From Tetraselmis striata (taxonomy: Eukaryota; Chlorophyta; Chlorodendrophyceae; Chlorodendrales; Chlorodendraceae), in the NCBI GenBank assembly GCA_006384855.1, contig VCJN01001838.1:243314-307313 (forward strand): DNA of 64,000 nucleotides, written 5' to 3'. How positions within the stretch are numbered: position 1 is the stretch's first letter; every line of letters starts with the position of its first letter. This document shows positions 22,579 through 36,500 of the stretch, in pieces. Both the position numbers and the translations under genes were made by a program. The notes beneath the pieces are model-generated. The model was not told where the DNA came from, ran no database searches, and saw only the letters and a program-made list of their open reading frames with translations.

Positions 22579-25401
22579 AGGGGGGTTATGCGCATAAACA
22601 GTAATTATGCACACACCGGTGGTGTGTCAACATCCCTTGCATATTATTTCCTGCACCCTTTCATGTCCTGTCATGCCATGCTCTGTCTCTGTCCCACACA
22701 TAGAAGGGGAGGGAGATAGGCAGAGCATGGCATGACATGACATGAAAGGATGTAGGAAATGATATGCAGAGGTTTTTTCATTCCCGAGACACGGAACATC
22801 GACACACCTTTCATATTTTCACACACAGGAGGGGAGAGAGACAGAGACAGAGACAAAGGATGAAGTGAAGTAATAATGAAATAATACATCGTCCTCAAAG
22901 CACCTCGTTTGCAGCCTCTCTCCCCCCCCCCCCCCCCCCCCCTTGCCCTACATGCTTTGGGGTCAGTATACATTGTGGTTTCTTACCTGAAGGAATAACA
23001 TTCATCTGAATATCCACTCAGAATACATCACGGACACAGCACAGAGTCTCCAACTCAATAGAGCAGAACAATTACTTTTGGGGCCCTGAGGACCTAACTT
23101 GTTGTCCTCAGTTGGCCTCAGTTGTCCAAAGTTGTATCTATGCCGGAGGCTGCCAGCTCAGCTGGCTGAAACGCCAGAGGATGCCATGGCTGCGTTTGCC
23201 TGCCGCAGGGCGACCGGCCTGCCCGGAGACGCCCCAGCGAGCGCCATCCCGGGCCCGTTGCCGCCGCCAGGCTCTCCGCCCAAGCGGCCCGACTCCAAGG
23301 AGGCCAAGGAGGCGGCGTTCTTCGACCTGCTGCGCGAGACGGGTGTGACGCCGTTCAGCCGCTGGGAGAAGGTGCAGCCCGCGCCGGCCGCCCTCCCATC
23401 TTCCACCCGTGACACCCGGGCCAACACAGCTGTGGGCCCGGAAACACCGCTTCAGATTGACAAGTGGCACCGTGGTTCAGGATCGTCGCGCTGCTTTTCG
23501 GATAGAGGTTTTTAGGGCCGGCAGTCCATCGGGGTGCGACTAATCCCTGCCCTCGGCCTGCCGGGCTGCCTGCAGGAGCTGCCCAAGCTGCTGGGCGACC
23601 CGCGCTTCTCAGCCGTCCCCTCGCAGAAGGAGAAGCGCATGCTCTTCGATAAGTTCTGCCGCATGTACGCCCCTGCTGCGCCGCTGTGCTTCAGCTCCTC
23701 TCCCTTCCCCCACCCTTCCACGTGCGCCATCGCGAGCCAGCCAGCCAGCCTATCCGGAGAGCCATCCTCTGCCGTGACTGCGGCTTGGTTGTAGTCGTGC
23801 CCGCCCAGCCGATGAAAGCTGATCGGCTCGGGCTGCCCTCCCACGCAGGCGCGCGGACGAGGTGCGCAATGAAAAGAAGCAGAGCAGCAAGGTCGCCGCC
23901 AAAGGTGGGCTCCCCCCCCCCCCCCCCCCCCCCTCCCCCCCTCCCCCCCCCCCTTTTCCCGCACCTGCTTGCTAGAAACAAATTCTCATAACTTACAAAA
24001 TCGCAAGGCGTCCTTCGTGCGGTTTGACAATTACCCTTCTGTGCGGTGCAGGGAGTTGTATTGGTCACATGTTAGTGAATAACACAAAACATAGACAACG
24101 CAGTGTAATGATTTTCTTAATTTATAGCATGATTTTCATCTACTCTGAAATAAATTCAAATACGACAATGAATAGGATGAAACACGTTGGGAATAGAAAT
24201 GAATGAGATCTTGTGTAGTCTGATTTTCGAAACGGCCGCCTCTTTCTCCCCTTCTCCCCCTCACCCCACCCCCCTCCCGCACCCTGTATTGTCCTCCATG
24301 AATAGCAATGCGCCAGGGACTGAGCACCCCCCCCCCCCCCCCCCCCCCCATTCCCCTCCCACCCTCTCTCCCCGCGCCTCGCAGGCTTTGGCGAGCTGCT
24401 GCAGGAGGCGGTGGAGCAGCTGCACCAGGAGATGGAGCGTGAGTGCCGTGCCCCCGCCGTGTGCAGCCCTGATCAGATCCGGGAATCGCACATGACACCC
24501 CCCCCCCCCCCCCTTCAACCTTCACCTTTCTTTATACCGCTATTCCCAATTCAGGCACGCACACCACTTGCTCTCAAACGAAGAAACAGATAAACAGTGT
24601 ATAAACGGAGTACAAAATCTTTCCACGCCTGGTTGCCATGTCAACAACCACTGAATGATGGCCCCTTCCTCAGCCTGGTGCCCCTCCTGCCCGCACAAAA
24701 CCGACACACTGCGTCTCCCGAGCGCGTGACACTGCGTACCTGCCTCTCGGCCTGCCTGCCCTCAAAAAGCAATGCTTTGTCGCGGCGCTCAGGGGACGCG
24801 GAGGAGGGCGAGGCGGTCGGGGACGGCGGCGAGCGGCACATCCCGAAAACCACCACGCTCGCGTCGCTTGCCAAGCGGTGGGGGAAGGACCCGCGCTGGA
24901 AGGTGCGCGCCAGGGCCTTTCCGGATGAATTTTAGGAGACTCTGAATCCCTACTATTTCCCTTTGGGTGCCGTCGCACCTCAAAAAACCCCTATTCCTAT
25001 AGTCTTAAATTGGGCTTGCATGCAATCTATGAGAGCAGCCGCTGTATTCCTGCTATAGTTTTGTCTTCATTTCAGTTCTGACAGGTAGAGCATTCTGTTA
25101 TTTGCAGCGTTCTATTTACCGCGTCGGCACCCGTAAAACCACCAACGTTTTGTTTCGCCCATAAACATAAACAATCGACATACAGACATGGATGCATACA
25201 TCCAGGTGCCTACACGACAACATTTGGCGCTGCAAATAAGTACCCGTCCCACGTATCTGAAGTGATTGCAAACAATACTGAACCTGACCTATAGCAGATT
25301 TTCTTGCAGGTTGCATACAACGCTCAATTTGATATTTTAAATCAAAGTATTCTACTTGTGTCGACACCCGTATTTACATGCTTACATGAATTCACGTGGT
25401 C

Positions 25402-25435
<34 letters not shown>

Positions 25436-28400
25436 TGTGCAACTGATTCATCTTGAGGGTCATTTTTCTCAAGACAGAAGAAGCCCTCAAAGCCCTCTGC
25501 CGGGCTTTGCTTGTCGATTCATTACATGTTGATGGCATCTTGTTTTCTGAAAAGCACACGTTCTGTCGGAAACCTAAATGCTGAAATTCTGGCATTATGG
25601 TGGCTGAGCTGTGACCACCCCCCCCCCCCCCCCCCCCCCCGTCACCCGGCCATGACCACCGCAGGCCGCCTCCGAGCTGGAGCGCCGGAAGCTGTACGCG
25701 GAGGTGGTGCAGCCGCTTGTGGACGCGGCCGCCAAGCACGAGGCCGCGCTGCTGACCGCCGCGACGGAGGGCTTCAAGGCGCTGCTGTCAGACTCGGGCG
25801 TCAGCGTGCGCAGCCGGTGGAGGGACGTCAAGGACAAGGTGACGCCTGCCCCTCCACATCTTAAACCCTAATGATGAAACAACCTTGAATCATTGAATAA
25901 CAGCCCCAAAGCCTAATATGACTATATGAGCTCGACCCCCGAAGCCCTAACTGTTCTTTCATTCAGTCATAATAGCCACCAAATTCCAAATACCAAAGAT
26001 GTTTGAGTAGAGCGCGCCATTTCACATCCCTTATAAATCAATGACACCGCACTGACCGCATGAACTAAAGCACTGAGAGTATATGTTGTGTAAAAAAAGT
26101 GCTCGGGCACTGCCTTCACCGGCGTTGTCATGCCGCTCATGACAGCAGCCCCCATGATGACCCGGCCGCCCAGCTTCCCTTCGCCCTAGCCAACCGCAGC
26201 CCCGGTGGCCTCACCCGTGCAGCGCTGAACCCCACCCTGTGCCCCCTTCCTCCCCTGCTGGATTGCCCCCTGGTGCGCCCAGGTGTCCCGCGACCCGCGG
26301 TATCGCGCCGTGCCACGCGATTCGCGCGAGGAGATATTCAAGTCGCTGGTGGCAGAGTTGCAGGCGAGGCACCGCCACCACCCCCCGCTGAGAATGCATT
26401 ATGCGACAGTCTCGCGACTTTTCACGAGTATTATGAATTAGTCATGTTTATTATTTATTGTTATGTTTATGATTATTGTTTCATGCAACGGGGACTGTCG
26501 CATGCTCTGAATGCTCTCCATTCCAGGTGGCCATATGACTTGACCCCTTTGGTTGTCCTCGCTTCCGTTACGGGCTCTTGATCCTGTTGTTTATTCGAGT
26601 CGTTTTGTACACTTTCCTCTGGTTATATGTCTGTTTCGCTCCTACGGGTGCTGACACGGTTGCAAGAGCACTGCGGATGAGAACCTGCTAAAATGTAAAC
26701 AACACTACAGCTAATCTTTTTCTAAGCTGCGTGCAAGTGGCCCAATCGGAGGCCTGTATTGAGTTGGCGCCCGTAGTAGCTCATGTTACCGCACTATGGC
26801 GGGATCCCTTTGCAACGCTGGTCACCGTGTGTTCCCAACTTGCAAGGTACACCGTCCCCTCCCTTTATTGGGAAGCAGTACCGGGTGGGGAGGCTGAGCT
26901 GATGTGACTGTGCGGATGGGACGCAGGCCGCGGCGGAAGCAGCGCGCAGGGAGCAGAGCATCCGGGACGGGCGACAGGAGGAGGCGCGGCGCCGTATGGA
27001 GAAGGAGGAGGTGGAGGGGGAGAGGTGCGCCCCTCCCGCCCCCCCCCCCCCCCCACGGATCCCCCCTGTCCCGGTATGCCTCTTAGGCATCCAGCCCAGC
27101 TTAGCTGGCCAATGATGAGCTGATACATTACAACGTGCCGCTCGCGCCCCGACTTCCCGCCCATTATCCGTTATCTATGCCGCTGCAACTTTATGGATTC
27201 CCCAGCAAAGGATATATACTATGTTCAACATGAATATGGTTCTTAGCGAATGCCATTGCGGTGTTTAACAACACTGCACATAAGAACCTGCCCTCCCTGC
27301 CAGAGCTAAAATCAAGACGAAACTGAAGCGAAATTATATCAAATGTTTCTAATATCTGGGTGTCGATACACCTATGACAACCCTTATTGTAGGTCTCACA
27401 GTGGGCTTTCATGACCTCTGGCGGCCAGGGCAGGTTCCTATTTGCAGGCAATAGCATGGTTCCGTTGGACAGTATGGGGCCATCCGGGTACGTGTTTTCG
27501 AGCACGTCCATCCAGTTGTGCAACATCGAGTACATGTGGTACGGCGCCGGAGAGATACAGTGTTGCCTTCCAGGAGTGGATGTTGATTTCCATGCCCGAG
27601 TTCATACTTAACAATAGCCAAAACACGGCGTTTCCCGACCGGCCGATACCGGAGCGGGCGCGCCGTCATCGTGTACGAGTACCCGATATAATACTATCGT
27701 AAGAACTGCAGCCCATCGAATTGCATCGGAAACAAAAAAAAGCGGCGCGATGAAGCTCAATTCGTCCCGGTAGAATCTTCCGGGATGCCGTTTTCAGATC
27801 TCTCCTTCCGGTTTCGACGGTCCGCCCATTTTCGTCGCAAGATGTACTGCGCAACATACTATTAACAGTTAGCGCAGAATGGGACGGGTTCCGGGGCCGA
27901 TCTTGCCCGACACAAATGTGTCCCCATCTAATTTGACGGCGTCTAGGACCGTGACCGAGCCGGATATTCAATTTTCGCTTTCAATTTTGACATAGTGATA
28001 CACTGCACCAAGTACTAAACTGGCTTTGCGGCGTGCATGTGGAAAACCCGGTATCGGCATTTCAGGAACGCCGTGAAAGAGAAATACATGAGATCCGGCT
28101 TCCTGCCATTGCGCTTTGAGATAGGGCCGTACTCTCGCGTGGGCACCCGTAGGTTGCAAACAAGCCCAATTTGAGGTGTGTAGGAATAGTTTCTAGGGGT
28201 GAGTCGGCGCCAGTGCCAGAACTGCGCGAGAATAGCGCAAATTGAAGAGAAAAAACGTTTGCAGCCGTAAACACATAGCACATCTGAAAACTCGTTAAAC
28301 CTAGGAACAACCTCGGTTTCTCTCAAATCCTCAACCCTTAAATCCTCAAACTCTGAAGAAAACCCAAAACACCGCTGTGCCACAAAGTGGAACGGCTTTC

Positions 28401-28476
28401 GGCATCGTTTGTGGAAAAGTATAGGACCGGACCCTAGCCCATATATATACATAGATTACATACATTTATGTATGTT

Positions 28477-28508
<32 letters not shown>

Positions 28509-29782
28509 TGTTTGCTTGCTTGCAGGGCGCATCTGTATAATATGCATGACCGCTATGGATGGCATGGCGACCGGCTGTAGGGTTTAGACCGCTGACCCTT
28601 GTCCGGCTGGCGCAGGCGGCAGCGGCGTGCGGCGCAGAGCGACGCGGTGTCCGCGTTCCAGACGCTGCTGGTGGAGGTGGTGAAGGACCCCGAGGCGCGC
28701 TGGGCGGACTGGTGGCCCAAGCTGCAGACGGACGCACAGGTGGGCGGCTGCTCGCTGCCGGCGGGCGCGTTGTTGGTGCGCAGCGGTCCGGCGGTGCCGT
28801 ACGTATTAAAAAGGCTCCCATTAAAGGCTCACAAATCCCACTGACTGACGAGTCTAAAGCCGTCAACAGCGCCAGGTTCTTGTAGATGGTGCACCCGCCC
28901 CAACAAGGTAATGCCGTGTGCACGTGGCGGTGCCATTTGATCTGGTTGGCGGGTCCACAACATAATTATTGTTCTGCAGTATAGCATCGGAGACTCCATA
29001 TGACATCTTGGTGGTACCTACATTTTAATGGTTTACAACATACCCCCATCCCCCCAAGTCATACGGAGTTCAAAGACGAAACACACTCACTACATCTCAC
29101 AGCGGTTTTTGAGCGCTCCGTGCACAAAACCCTAGAGTTTCCAGACCCAAACGCTCGTACCGCGTGGTGTATGTCGGAATTTTGAGGGCCTAAATAAATG
29201 CAAGGGCACAGCTATTGCAGCCGACACGATCAATCATGGCGGAGTAATGGCCTTCGGGGGGGGGGCTCACCCCCATGCATGACCTTTGGCTCTAGCAGCT
29301 ATATTCAGAGCCTTGAGATGTGAGCCTCACATGAAGCTGAGATGGCCAACGAGAAGCCACGAATCGCCTCTGCCGCGTCGCCTCCTCGCCGCTCGCTGGC
29401 TGCCCGCCGCCTGGCTGAATTCTGCCACCCCTGTCCCTCTCCCTCTGCGCTGCTGCCAATTGGCAGGGCCGTGCCACGGACCCCGCGCTTGGGGGCGCCC
29501 CCGCGGAGAAGCTGTTCCGAGAGCACGTGGGCGCGCTGATGGACAAGGGCATGGCGGGCTTCGCGCAGTTAATGCAGGAGCGGTTGCTGCCGGTGGTGCA
29601 GGTGCGGGCCAGCACCGTACTACCCCCTCCCCCCCCCCCCCCCCTCCCCCCCCCCTCACCGTTGGCCCCTGAGGCTATGCTCCAGTAGGAGAGAGTGAGC
29701 CCTCCGTGTACGGGTAGAGGGTCCTCCTTGTGTGTGTGTGTGTGTGTGTGTGAGAAAGCAAGAAATATGTAAACATATATAC

Positions 29783-29830
<48 letters not shown>

Positions 29831-32537
29831 CTGAAGGTGGTTTAATTGAGGGCATCACCGCCTCCCGATTGGCTAGTCCTCGTCCTATATTCGTTTGATT
29901 GGTAGATCCTGTTGAAAGCCCTCGTTGGTATGTTCTCGAGGGTTTCACGGCTGCCGCCAAGCAAGGCCCGCCAAAGCCCTGATGGGCCTCAAAAGCGCTG
30001 TTACCAGTAAGCGCGCCTGCGCAGCTGTGATCAAGGGCTTTTGGGGTTTACTAGGGTCTTCATCAGTCAGCTTGCACTATGGCCTTTGCCTGCGGTGGCA
30101 TGCGCCTGCGTGGGCCACCACCCCAGCTGACACCCTTGCGCCTGTCGCGGGTCCGGGCGCAGGCGCAGGCTGAAGATCCCGGAGCCGACCGCCACCCGGC
30201 GCTGGAGACTTTCGAGGCCGCGAGGTGGGCGCTCGCTCTGGAGCTGGCCCACACAGTCAGCAGCCATCTCCGTGGCTGAAAGTCGGTTCTCATCATCCAA
30301 TATATGCCAAGGCCACCAGCGCTACCCCCCCCCCCCCCCTCCCTCCCCGCCCCTAATAAGCTTGACAACACGAGTTGAATACTGCGAATTAGTGCTTATT
30401 GCATCGCTTCAAACCATTCCTGAATGTGTTAGTTATTAGAGAGATTTATTAATCTAGTGTATTGATTATAGACTGGCACCCCACGTAGTAATATAAGCCA
30501 CGGTACCATCACCTTGCGCTTGAGCGCTGGCATGTATGGATTGTGGTATGATTGAGACATTCCGGGAGTGGCAAGTCCCGACGTGTACAAAATGGCTGTA
30601 TACAATCCAGGTCATAGGAAAATCGTGGCCGTAGAGTAGCACAGCTTGCAGTCTCGACGCAATTTTGAATGTGTTTCATTCGCGGATATGCGCCCCCTCG
30701 TCGAACCACAACAAAAAGGTAGTCGTTGTGGTGAAGTGCGCTCATCAGACTGACGTACGCCGGCTTCCCAGAGAGTCGCAGCGCTACTGATTTATTGGCC
30801 ACGACGTGAGACGAAATATGTCCGCGAATTCTTACTCCATCGCTTCGCTACGAAACATCAAACCTTTGACGTACAACTATATTAATTGGCGTCCAAAATC
30901 AAGCGAATCTTCGGATTATATGACCACCCATCATGGATGGCCAGGCGTGTCAGGCTCCGGGGCGGGAGCCGCCTTCTGTCCTTGACAAAGGCGGCTTGAT
31001 TGCCGGCGCGCGTTGCTCACACACACCGAGGTGCTGCTTGTGTTCCATTCAGGGAGCTGCTGGACAGCGATCTGCGCTTCTCTCGCGCGCCGCGCAGCCA
31101 CAGGCGAGTCCCGGGCTGCCTCTTATGTAGACTTTTTTTTTTGCTGTACCCTATGAATGACCTACATGCAGCTAGCGGCGCGCGGGGGTCTACATTGTAT
31201 TTGAGGTGAGATACCCCGACGTAGCACATGTACACGTACGCGCACGCGGTACTCGATTGATCGCAAATGAATTCGCAACGACATTTTGTTGATGCAGTAT
31301 CGGGATGTCCGCTAGCATGCAAAGACTGCTGCGAGCTGATGTGGGAATACCATGCGAATACACAGACATCTGCGCGAGCTGACGTCGATATTACGACCAC
31401 GAGACGTTATCAAATCATCTGACAGGTCGTAGCTGTACTAGAGCTGACGACTATGCCGATACACAGAGCTCGCGGTATATACTTCCGAGTCATTTTCAAT
31501 TTCCCAGGTGAGGCCGAACATATTGTTGTTTCCTTCGTAATACCGACTCCATGCGTGGCTTGGAAATTTCGCTTCGAATCTTCTCGATTCACGTATCTGG
31601 CGTGTCATGTATCTTGCCAATCTTTGATTGCATAATACTTGGCATAATAACCCCCCCCCCCCCCCTCCTTTCCGGTCTCCCTCTCTCCACCCCCCCCCCC
31701 CCCCCTACCCCCCCCCCTCTCCTTCACCCCTGGCTAAGCCTGTATTTTATTTTGCGGCAGGGAACGTCTGTGGCACCGCTACGTGTCCGACAGCCTGTCC
31801 AATGTGGGCCTGCCACCACCGCCGCCGCTGCGCGCCCCCTCCCCACCGCGCGAGCGGGACGGTCGCAAGGAGAAGGAGCGGTCGTCGCGGCGGGAGGAGG
31901 CCGAGGACCGCGGCGGCAGGTGCGCTCGGCGGTCCCGCGCTCAGAGACTTGCCAACTACTACATCCGATTAACACCCATACATCCATCGACATTTGATGA
32001 CCTGAAATGCTCTTGGTTGAAAACGCCTATTTTCTACCTGTATAGTATACTAAATAGTAATTCGTACAGTCTCTTGCACTAGCGTCATGAGTCGCCGGTC
32101 TGTATTAAATATTCCCTCTATAGTTAGTAGGCTCTATATTTCCCTCTATGACCAAAGACTTGTATTTGCTATTTCTGTTGCTATTGTCTATTACCCTCTT
32201 ATGTTAATACCCGTAGTATTTGTAGATGTGCTACCAATTAGTCGGCGACTACAAATATGAGCCTTATTTACAGGAGGACGCGCAAAGAAATATGTGAAAG
32301 AGCCAAAAAAATTTAATTCCGCACAGGCGGCGCGAGGAGGAGCCGCGCCGCCGGGAGTCGGAGCGCGAAGAGAGCCGACGCCGCGATGACGGCAGCCGGC
32401 GCGAGAAGGAGCGCAGCCGGCGCGGGCGCCGCGACGATCGCGAGGACGAGGAGGAGGGGGAGCTGGGCGGCCGCAGCGGCCGCCATCGCGAGCGCGACGA
32501 AGGGGAACTCGACGGCCACAAGCGTCGCCGGCACTAA
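19005..32537 (+). CDS. TCERG1/CA150-PRP40-type WW and FF domain protein, ~20 exons
   Basis: Exons: 19,005-19,072; 19,173-19,335; 19,478-~19,590; ~19,680-19,725; 19,975-20,055; 20,192-20,278; 20,565-20,687; 21,508-~21,600; 22,121-22,233; ~23,162-23,371; 23,576-23,664; 23,849-23,904; 24,385-24,438; 24,793-24,902; 25,665-25,838; 26,283-26,363; 26,927-27,024; 28,616-28,739; 29,467-29,601; 30,169-30,224; 31,053-31,103; 31,761-31,919; 32,327-32,537 (TAA). After a Pro-rich N-terminus come WW1 (VYYYNSETKESSW) and WW2 (RYFFNQRTKETSW). About five FF domains follow (GVTPFSRWEK + ELPKLLGDPRF; KRWGKDPRW; SRWRDVKDK + VSRDPRYRAV; later ones weaker), then an Arg/Glu/Ser-rich tail ending in HKRRRH, likely nuclear. 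WW/FF proteins of this type link RNA polymerase II elongation to splicing. Animal TCERG1 has three WW and six FF domains, so this looks slightly reduced. Exons 3-4, the ends near 21,600 and 23,162, and the start ATG are less certain; most other junctions agree in phase. Confidence 0.9.
20873..21490 (+). repeat. Intronic tandem repeat, five units of ~118-141 bp
   Basis: Units begin at about 20,873, 21,014, 21,132, 21,250 and 21,371 with G(C/T)AGATGTTAGGG(C/T). They contain TTAGGGTTTG, CATGGGTTGAAGATGCTCTG and CCCCGAAACCCATTGC. The array fills almost the whole intron between the WW2 exon and the 21,508 exon. The telomere-like TTAGGG words are isolated within each unit and not arrayed. Confidence 0.85.
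22534..22578 (+). repeat. (GT)n microsatellite in an intron
   Basis: GT/GC-GT dinucleotide run in the intron after 22,233. Similar runs lie in other introns of this gene: (CA)n at ~25,409-25,434, (TA)n at ~28,480-28,503, (GT)n at ~29,731-29,752 and (TA)n-(GA)n at ~29,777-29,830. Confidence 0.9.
22639..22767 (+). repeat. Intronic inverted repeat, 50-bp arms with ~29-bp loop
   Basis: The left arm 22,639-22,688 (starts GCATATTATTTCC) is the inverse of 22,718-22,767 (ends GGAAATGATATGC) with five differences. Three of these still allow G-U pairs in RNA, so about 48 of 50 positions could pair. It lies in the sense strand of the WW/FF gene intron 22,234-23,161. Confidence 0.85.
27190..27535 (-). 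other. Unassigned minus-strand frame inside a WW/FF intron
   Basis: A 114-codon frame with ordinary amino-acid composition (SMLHNWMDVLENTYPDGP..., later PWPPEVMKAHCETYNKG). It lies antisense in the intron 27,025-28,615, which at ~1.6 kb is one of the longest in the gene. It could be a fragment of a mobile element or a nested gene. No family is recognised and the frame may be chance. Confidence 0.2.
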
Positions 32538-33575
32538 GCGGCTCGCGGGGGGCGCTCGGAGAGCCTGTCGTGGCCTGCGGCCGACGAGTGAAGGGCGAAC
32601 AAACGCGGGAGGGGGGCGAAGGGGGGGGGGGGGGGGTCGAGACGAAATCGCATATTTCAAGTCACGAGCGCCGAGAGCGCTATGGCTTCATCGTGTTTCC
32701 GACGCAGATGCCGCGGCGTCATACTGCTCGGTGACTTCACTACCGCGTGTGTACTTGCGAAGCACGGGACGCCTGATGGGTAGCTCGCTCGGGTGACACT
32801 CCGACTTGAAAACACAAGTCACGGGAACAGTTCCGAATCCGAGTCGAACAAAGCATGCCTAAGAACAAATTGCCTTTCTGTGCTGTTGCTGACGCAAAAT
32901 GTTCAAAAGAATGCAGAAGTAGCTCGGCCATATCACGCTATTTAAGTTTACCACTGTTGCGTGTCTGCATCCCCTGAATAACAAGAAAATGAGAAAAAGC
33001 GCGATACCAGCAGCTTCGTCACACACATATGCTGAGGTCCGTGCATCGATAGCAGCGTAGGGTGTTGTAAGATACCGTCGCGCAATTCCTCGATATGTCA
33101 GGCACAAAGGTCCCTCTGCCTATCACATGCAATATGGCCGTTAGAATTACAAACTCCGACCTTGGGTAGAATCAGTATAGTCATTGCCTTTGCTGAGGGG
33201 GGTATGCAACGATGGCGATTCAATGCGTCCGCCATCTGATCCAGCAGCAGACAGTTTGCACGGCATGCATAGCACTGCTGCTGCCCATACCGACAGCAAG
33301 ATCGTCGGGTTAGGGTTTCAAATATTACACAACCTGTGGATTCCACGTAATACCTGTCGGGATGCGGGTTCCCAGTCGTCGACAAAAATGCTAGTATCCG
33401 TACATACTACCATAGTACGAACAGCTCAGAGTCCGATACTTTTATTTCTATTTCTACAGTCTTTGGACGTCGATCATGTGAACACGGCGGCCTTGGTGGA
33501 TTATGCAAGAGTGTGGCTGATGGCGAGGCGAGTCGGCGTCGTGAAGCGAGTCGCCGAATCTATCCCGACGGGGGC
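32538..33575. other. Convergent intergenic region
   Basis: The 3' flanks of the WW/FF gene (plus) and the ankyrin gene (minus) meet here. A G-run lies at ~32,623-32,636. No AATAAA or TGTAA polyadenylation signal is clearly placed for either gene, and no ORF of interest is seen. Confidence 0.5.
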
Positions 33576-36500
33576 TCACACGCCGTCGATCTCCTGGACG
33601 AAGGCCAGGACCGGCGTCGGCTCGCCCGCCCCGCCCATGCTCCGGCGTTTCGCCATACCACCCGTCACCATCCCTTCCGTCCAGCGCCCGCTGTTGCCCC
33701 TCGGCCCGTCTGAGGAGGTGCGCGCCGTCATGACGCTCTCCGCCACGGGGCCGCACGCCGACTTGCCGCTCGCGAGCTCGGTGTCGTGCTGCCTGGCGGT
33801 TCGCGGGCTGGCCCCCATGCTGGAAATCCATCGGGGAAGCTCGACGCCGAGCTGCCCCGCGAGGAAGGTCGCGCACTCCCACTGTCGCTCCTCCTGCGCG
33901 ATGGTTATCGCGTCGGCGCCCTCGAGGTTCTTGCAGTCGAGCACGGCGCCGCTAGTTTGCGCCAGCACCTGCGATTTCACACGCTGTCAGCACACAACAG
34001 TACAAAATAACTAATATGGGTTGGTTGGGGCCGGGGGGGGGGGGGGGGGGGGGGGGGGGGAGGGGTGCAGAATTTCAGCCTCACGAGCTCATATGCCGTG
34101 ACGACGCGGCGTCGGTGCTCGACAGCATGGACTCTTGCCGGTCGACTCGCCATTGTAGTCAAACCCCACCCGAATGTATAGGATAATTTTAACGGGGATT
34201 ATCCGACAGATGGAGTATCGCCGGTGCTATATATTTATAATAATACAGGCGAGAGAACCCCCCGGCCAACCAGCGGCGACCGTCACCGCCCCCCCCCCCC
34301 CCCCGGCCCCCCCCCGAGCCCGCAAGCGCGCAAGCGCGCAGCCGCCCTGCTCTTGTAACGAGCCAGTAGTCCTCCTTGTTTGGAAATTGCCAAATGGTAC
34401 TTGATGGCGCGACGCGACATTGCCCAAATTTGCTCGCCGTTTGGCAATTTCACCACTGCTGGTCTATTCTATTTCACCGTGTCTGAATTGAAAGAACGTA
34501 AAATAAAATGCCTGGGCAAGGAACGGGCATTACTGTATTCCTGCGCCGACAAACGGAAACCGAACGATCAACTCCGAAAGGATGGCCTTTCTGTGCCGAG
34601 AGTAACATCCGGTGGCCGGGAATCAAAGAGCTCCCCCCCCCCCCCCCCTCTCCCCCACACACACGCCCGCAACTTCCCCCTCGCTCACCTTCAGGATCTC
34701 TAGCCAGCCGCCGACTACCGCGTGGATGACAGCCGAGTTGCCCTGCAAGTCTACCGCCGCAGGGTTGGCGCCGGCCTGGATCAAAACCTGCGGGAGAACA
34801 CGCAGGCGAGCACACGCGGTCAGTCGCAGGCCCCGACTGCAGACTCCCGACCACCGCGAGGCACTCCTTGGGGCGACCGGAACCCCATCTAGGTCGCGAC
34901 TTGGTCAAATACGACCACAAGTACGGTATCCAAGTACGTCGATAGCTTCCGGGCGTCCGGAGTACTCGTAGCCCACTCGGCAGCGGCGCGCACTCACCCT
35001 GGCGAGCTCGAGCTTGCCGCATGCGGCGGCGTGCAGCAGCGGCGTCACGTTCTTGCCGTCGATGGAGTCCACGTCCGCGCCCTTGCTTATCAGGTACTGC
35101 GCGGCAGGCGGAAGCAGCCGCCGGCGTGAGCCTCCGACAGCAGCATCCAGACGGCAGAGCGCAGGCTGATGCTCGACGGTGCGACTCGCCACCCACAAAT
35201 AGCTTCCGCGAGTGAAACCGTCGATGATTTAGATACCTGCAGGCCTGGAATAGTTGCAATGTTGACGCCATAGGCACTGTACAGCCTCTATCTATTGCAC
35301 ACCGCTTCACGACGACTTAACCAAGAAGAGGAGCTTTATAATGTACGTAGACCTCATGAACTAATTCGACCTTTAGTGGCTAGTCTGTAGAGGTTCGAAC
35401 TCTAAATGATTACCTTTGCTGATATTGGGGTACACCTAATATTGACATCTGTCCCGGGGGGGGGGGGGGGGGGGGGCTGACCTGCACCACCGGGAGGTGG
35501 TCGTTGTATGCCGCAATCCACAGCGCCGACTCGCCTCGCTCCCGTTCCCGGTCCACATCCGCGCCCGCCTCCACCAGCATCTGCACCACCCCCAGGTGCC
35601 CCTGCGAGTAGGGTCACCGCGGAGTGCGCCAGTCAGCCAGTTCGCCGGCCACAGCGTACGGCGGCAGCTGGGTGGGTGCACAGCAGGGGGCGAGGGGCGC
35701 ATGCCGCAGCCGCCGCAGCCCACAGCGGCGCGTCGCCGTCTGCGTCCCCGAAATCCACCTCCGCTCCAAACTGCAGCAGGATCTGCGGAGGGCCAAAGGG
35801 AGGGGCCGGGGGCGGGCGGCGTCAGGCTAACCGCGCGGGGTAGGATTCCAGCAGCAGCGACATCGGTGTGCTCGAGTGTGTATCATTCCAAAATCACGCC
35901 GTCATAGCCTTTGCCCGGTGTCGCACATACCAAATTTTCAGCAGTAATGCTGCGATTGATCAATGCACTGCGGAGATCCGTAAAGTGGAAACTGGAACCC
36001 CGGACTGCGCTCGAAGAACGCGTGTCTAGCGTCCTACAGGAAAGCACTACACAACCCTCTCGTTGTCGAGTCAATTTGCATCACAGATCCCTGGCATCAA
36101 AGAAACTTCCGTTTAACTGCAGCTCTGCTATCGGTATGTACGGTAGCCAATGCCACCACCATGTTCACTGAGGAGGGAGGGGGGGGGGGGGGGTCTAACG
36201 CCACTAGTTACGCACCATTCGCTAAACACGATTGAGTGTCGCCCGGCCTCTACTTAGCTGATATCATGTATGCATTCGAACAACACAATACACGGGGTGA
36301 ATACCCACTGTGTTTGCAGCGCGGTTTCATACAGTAAAATCGCGTTAGTTCGGACACATGTGACCCTAAGTAAAAGGTAGACCCCAGCCACAAGACCCGC
36401 ACATCTCAACCCTGAAACATTGTCACCAAACCCTTACATTCATTGAGGGATTGCACGGGTTTAGTATGTGAACCATCAGCCTGGAGATATTGAGGCCTAT

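Noticed and set aside
30509-30802. 97-codon minus-strand frame in a WW/FF intron
   Set aside because: No domain, no splice or promoter context, and composition no better than other chance frames.
33184-34014. 276-codon plus-strand frame
   Set aside because: Antisense to the well-supported last exon of the ankyrin gene and without any domain; typical shadow frame in GC-rich DNA.
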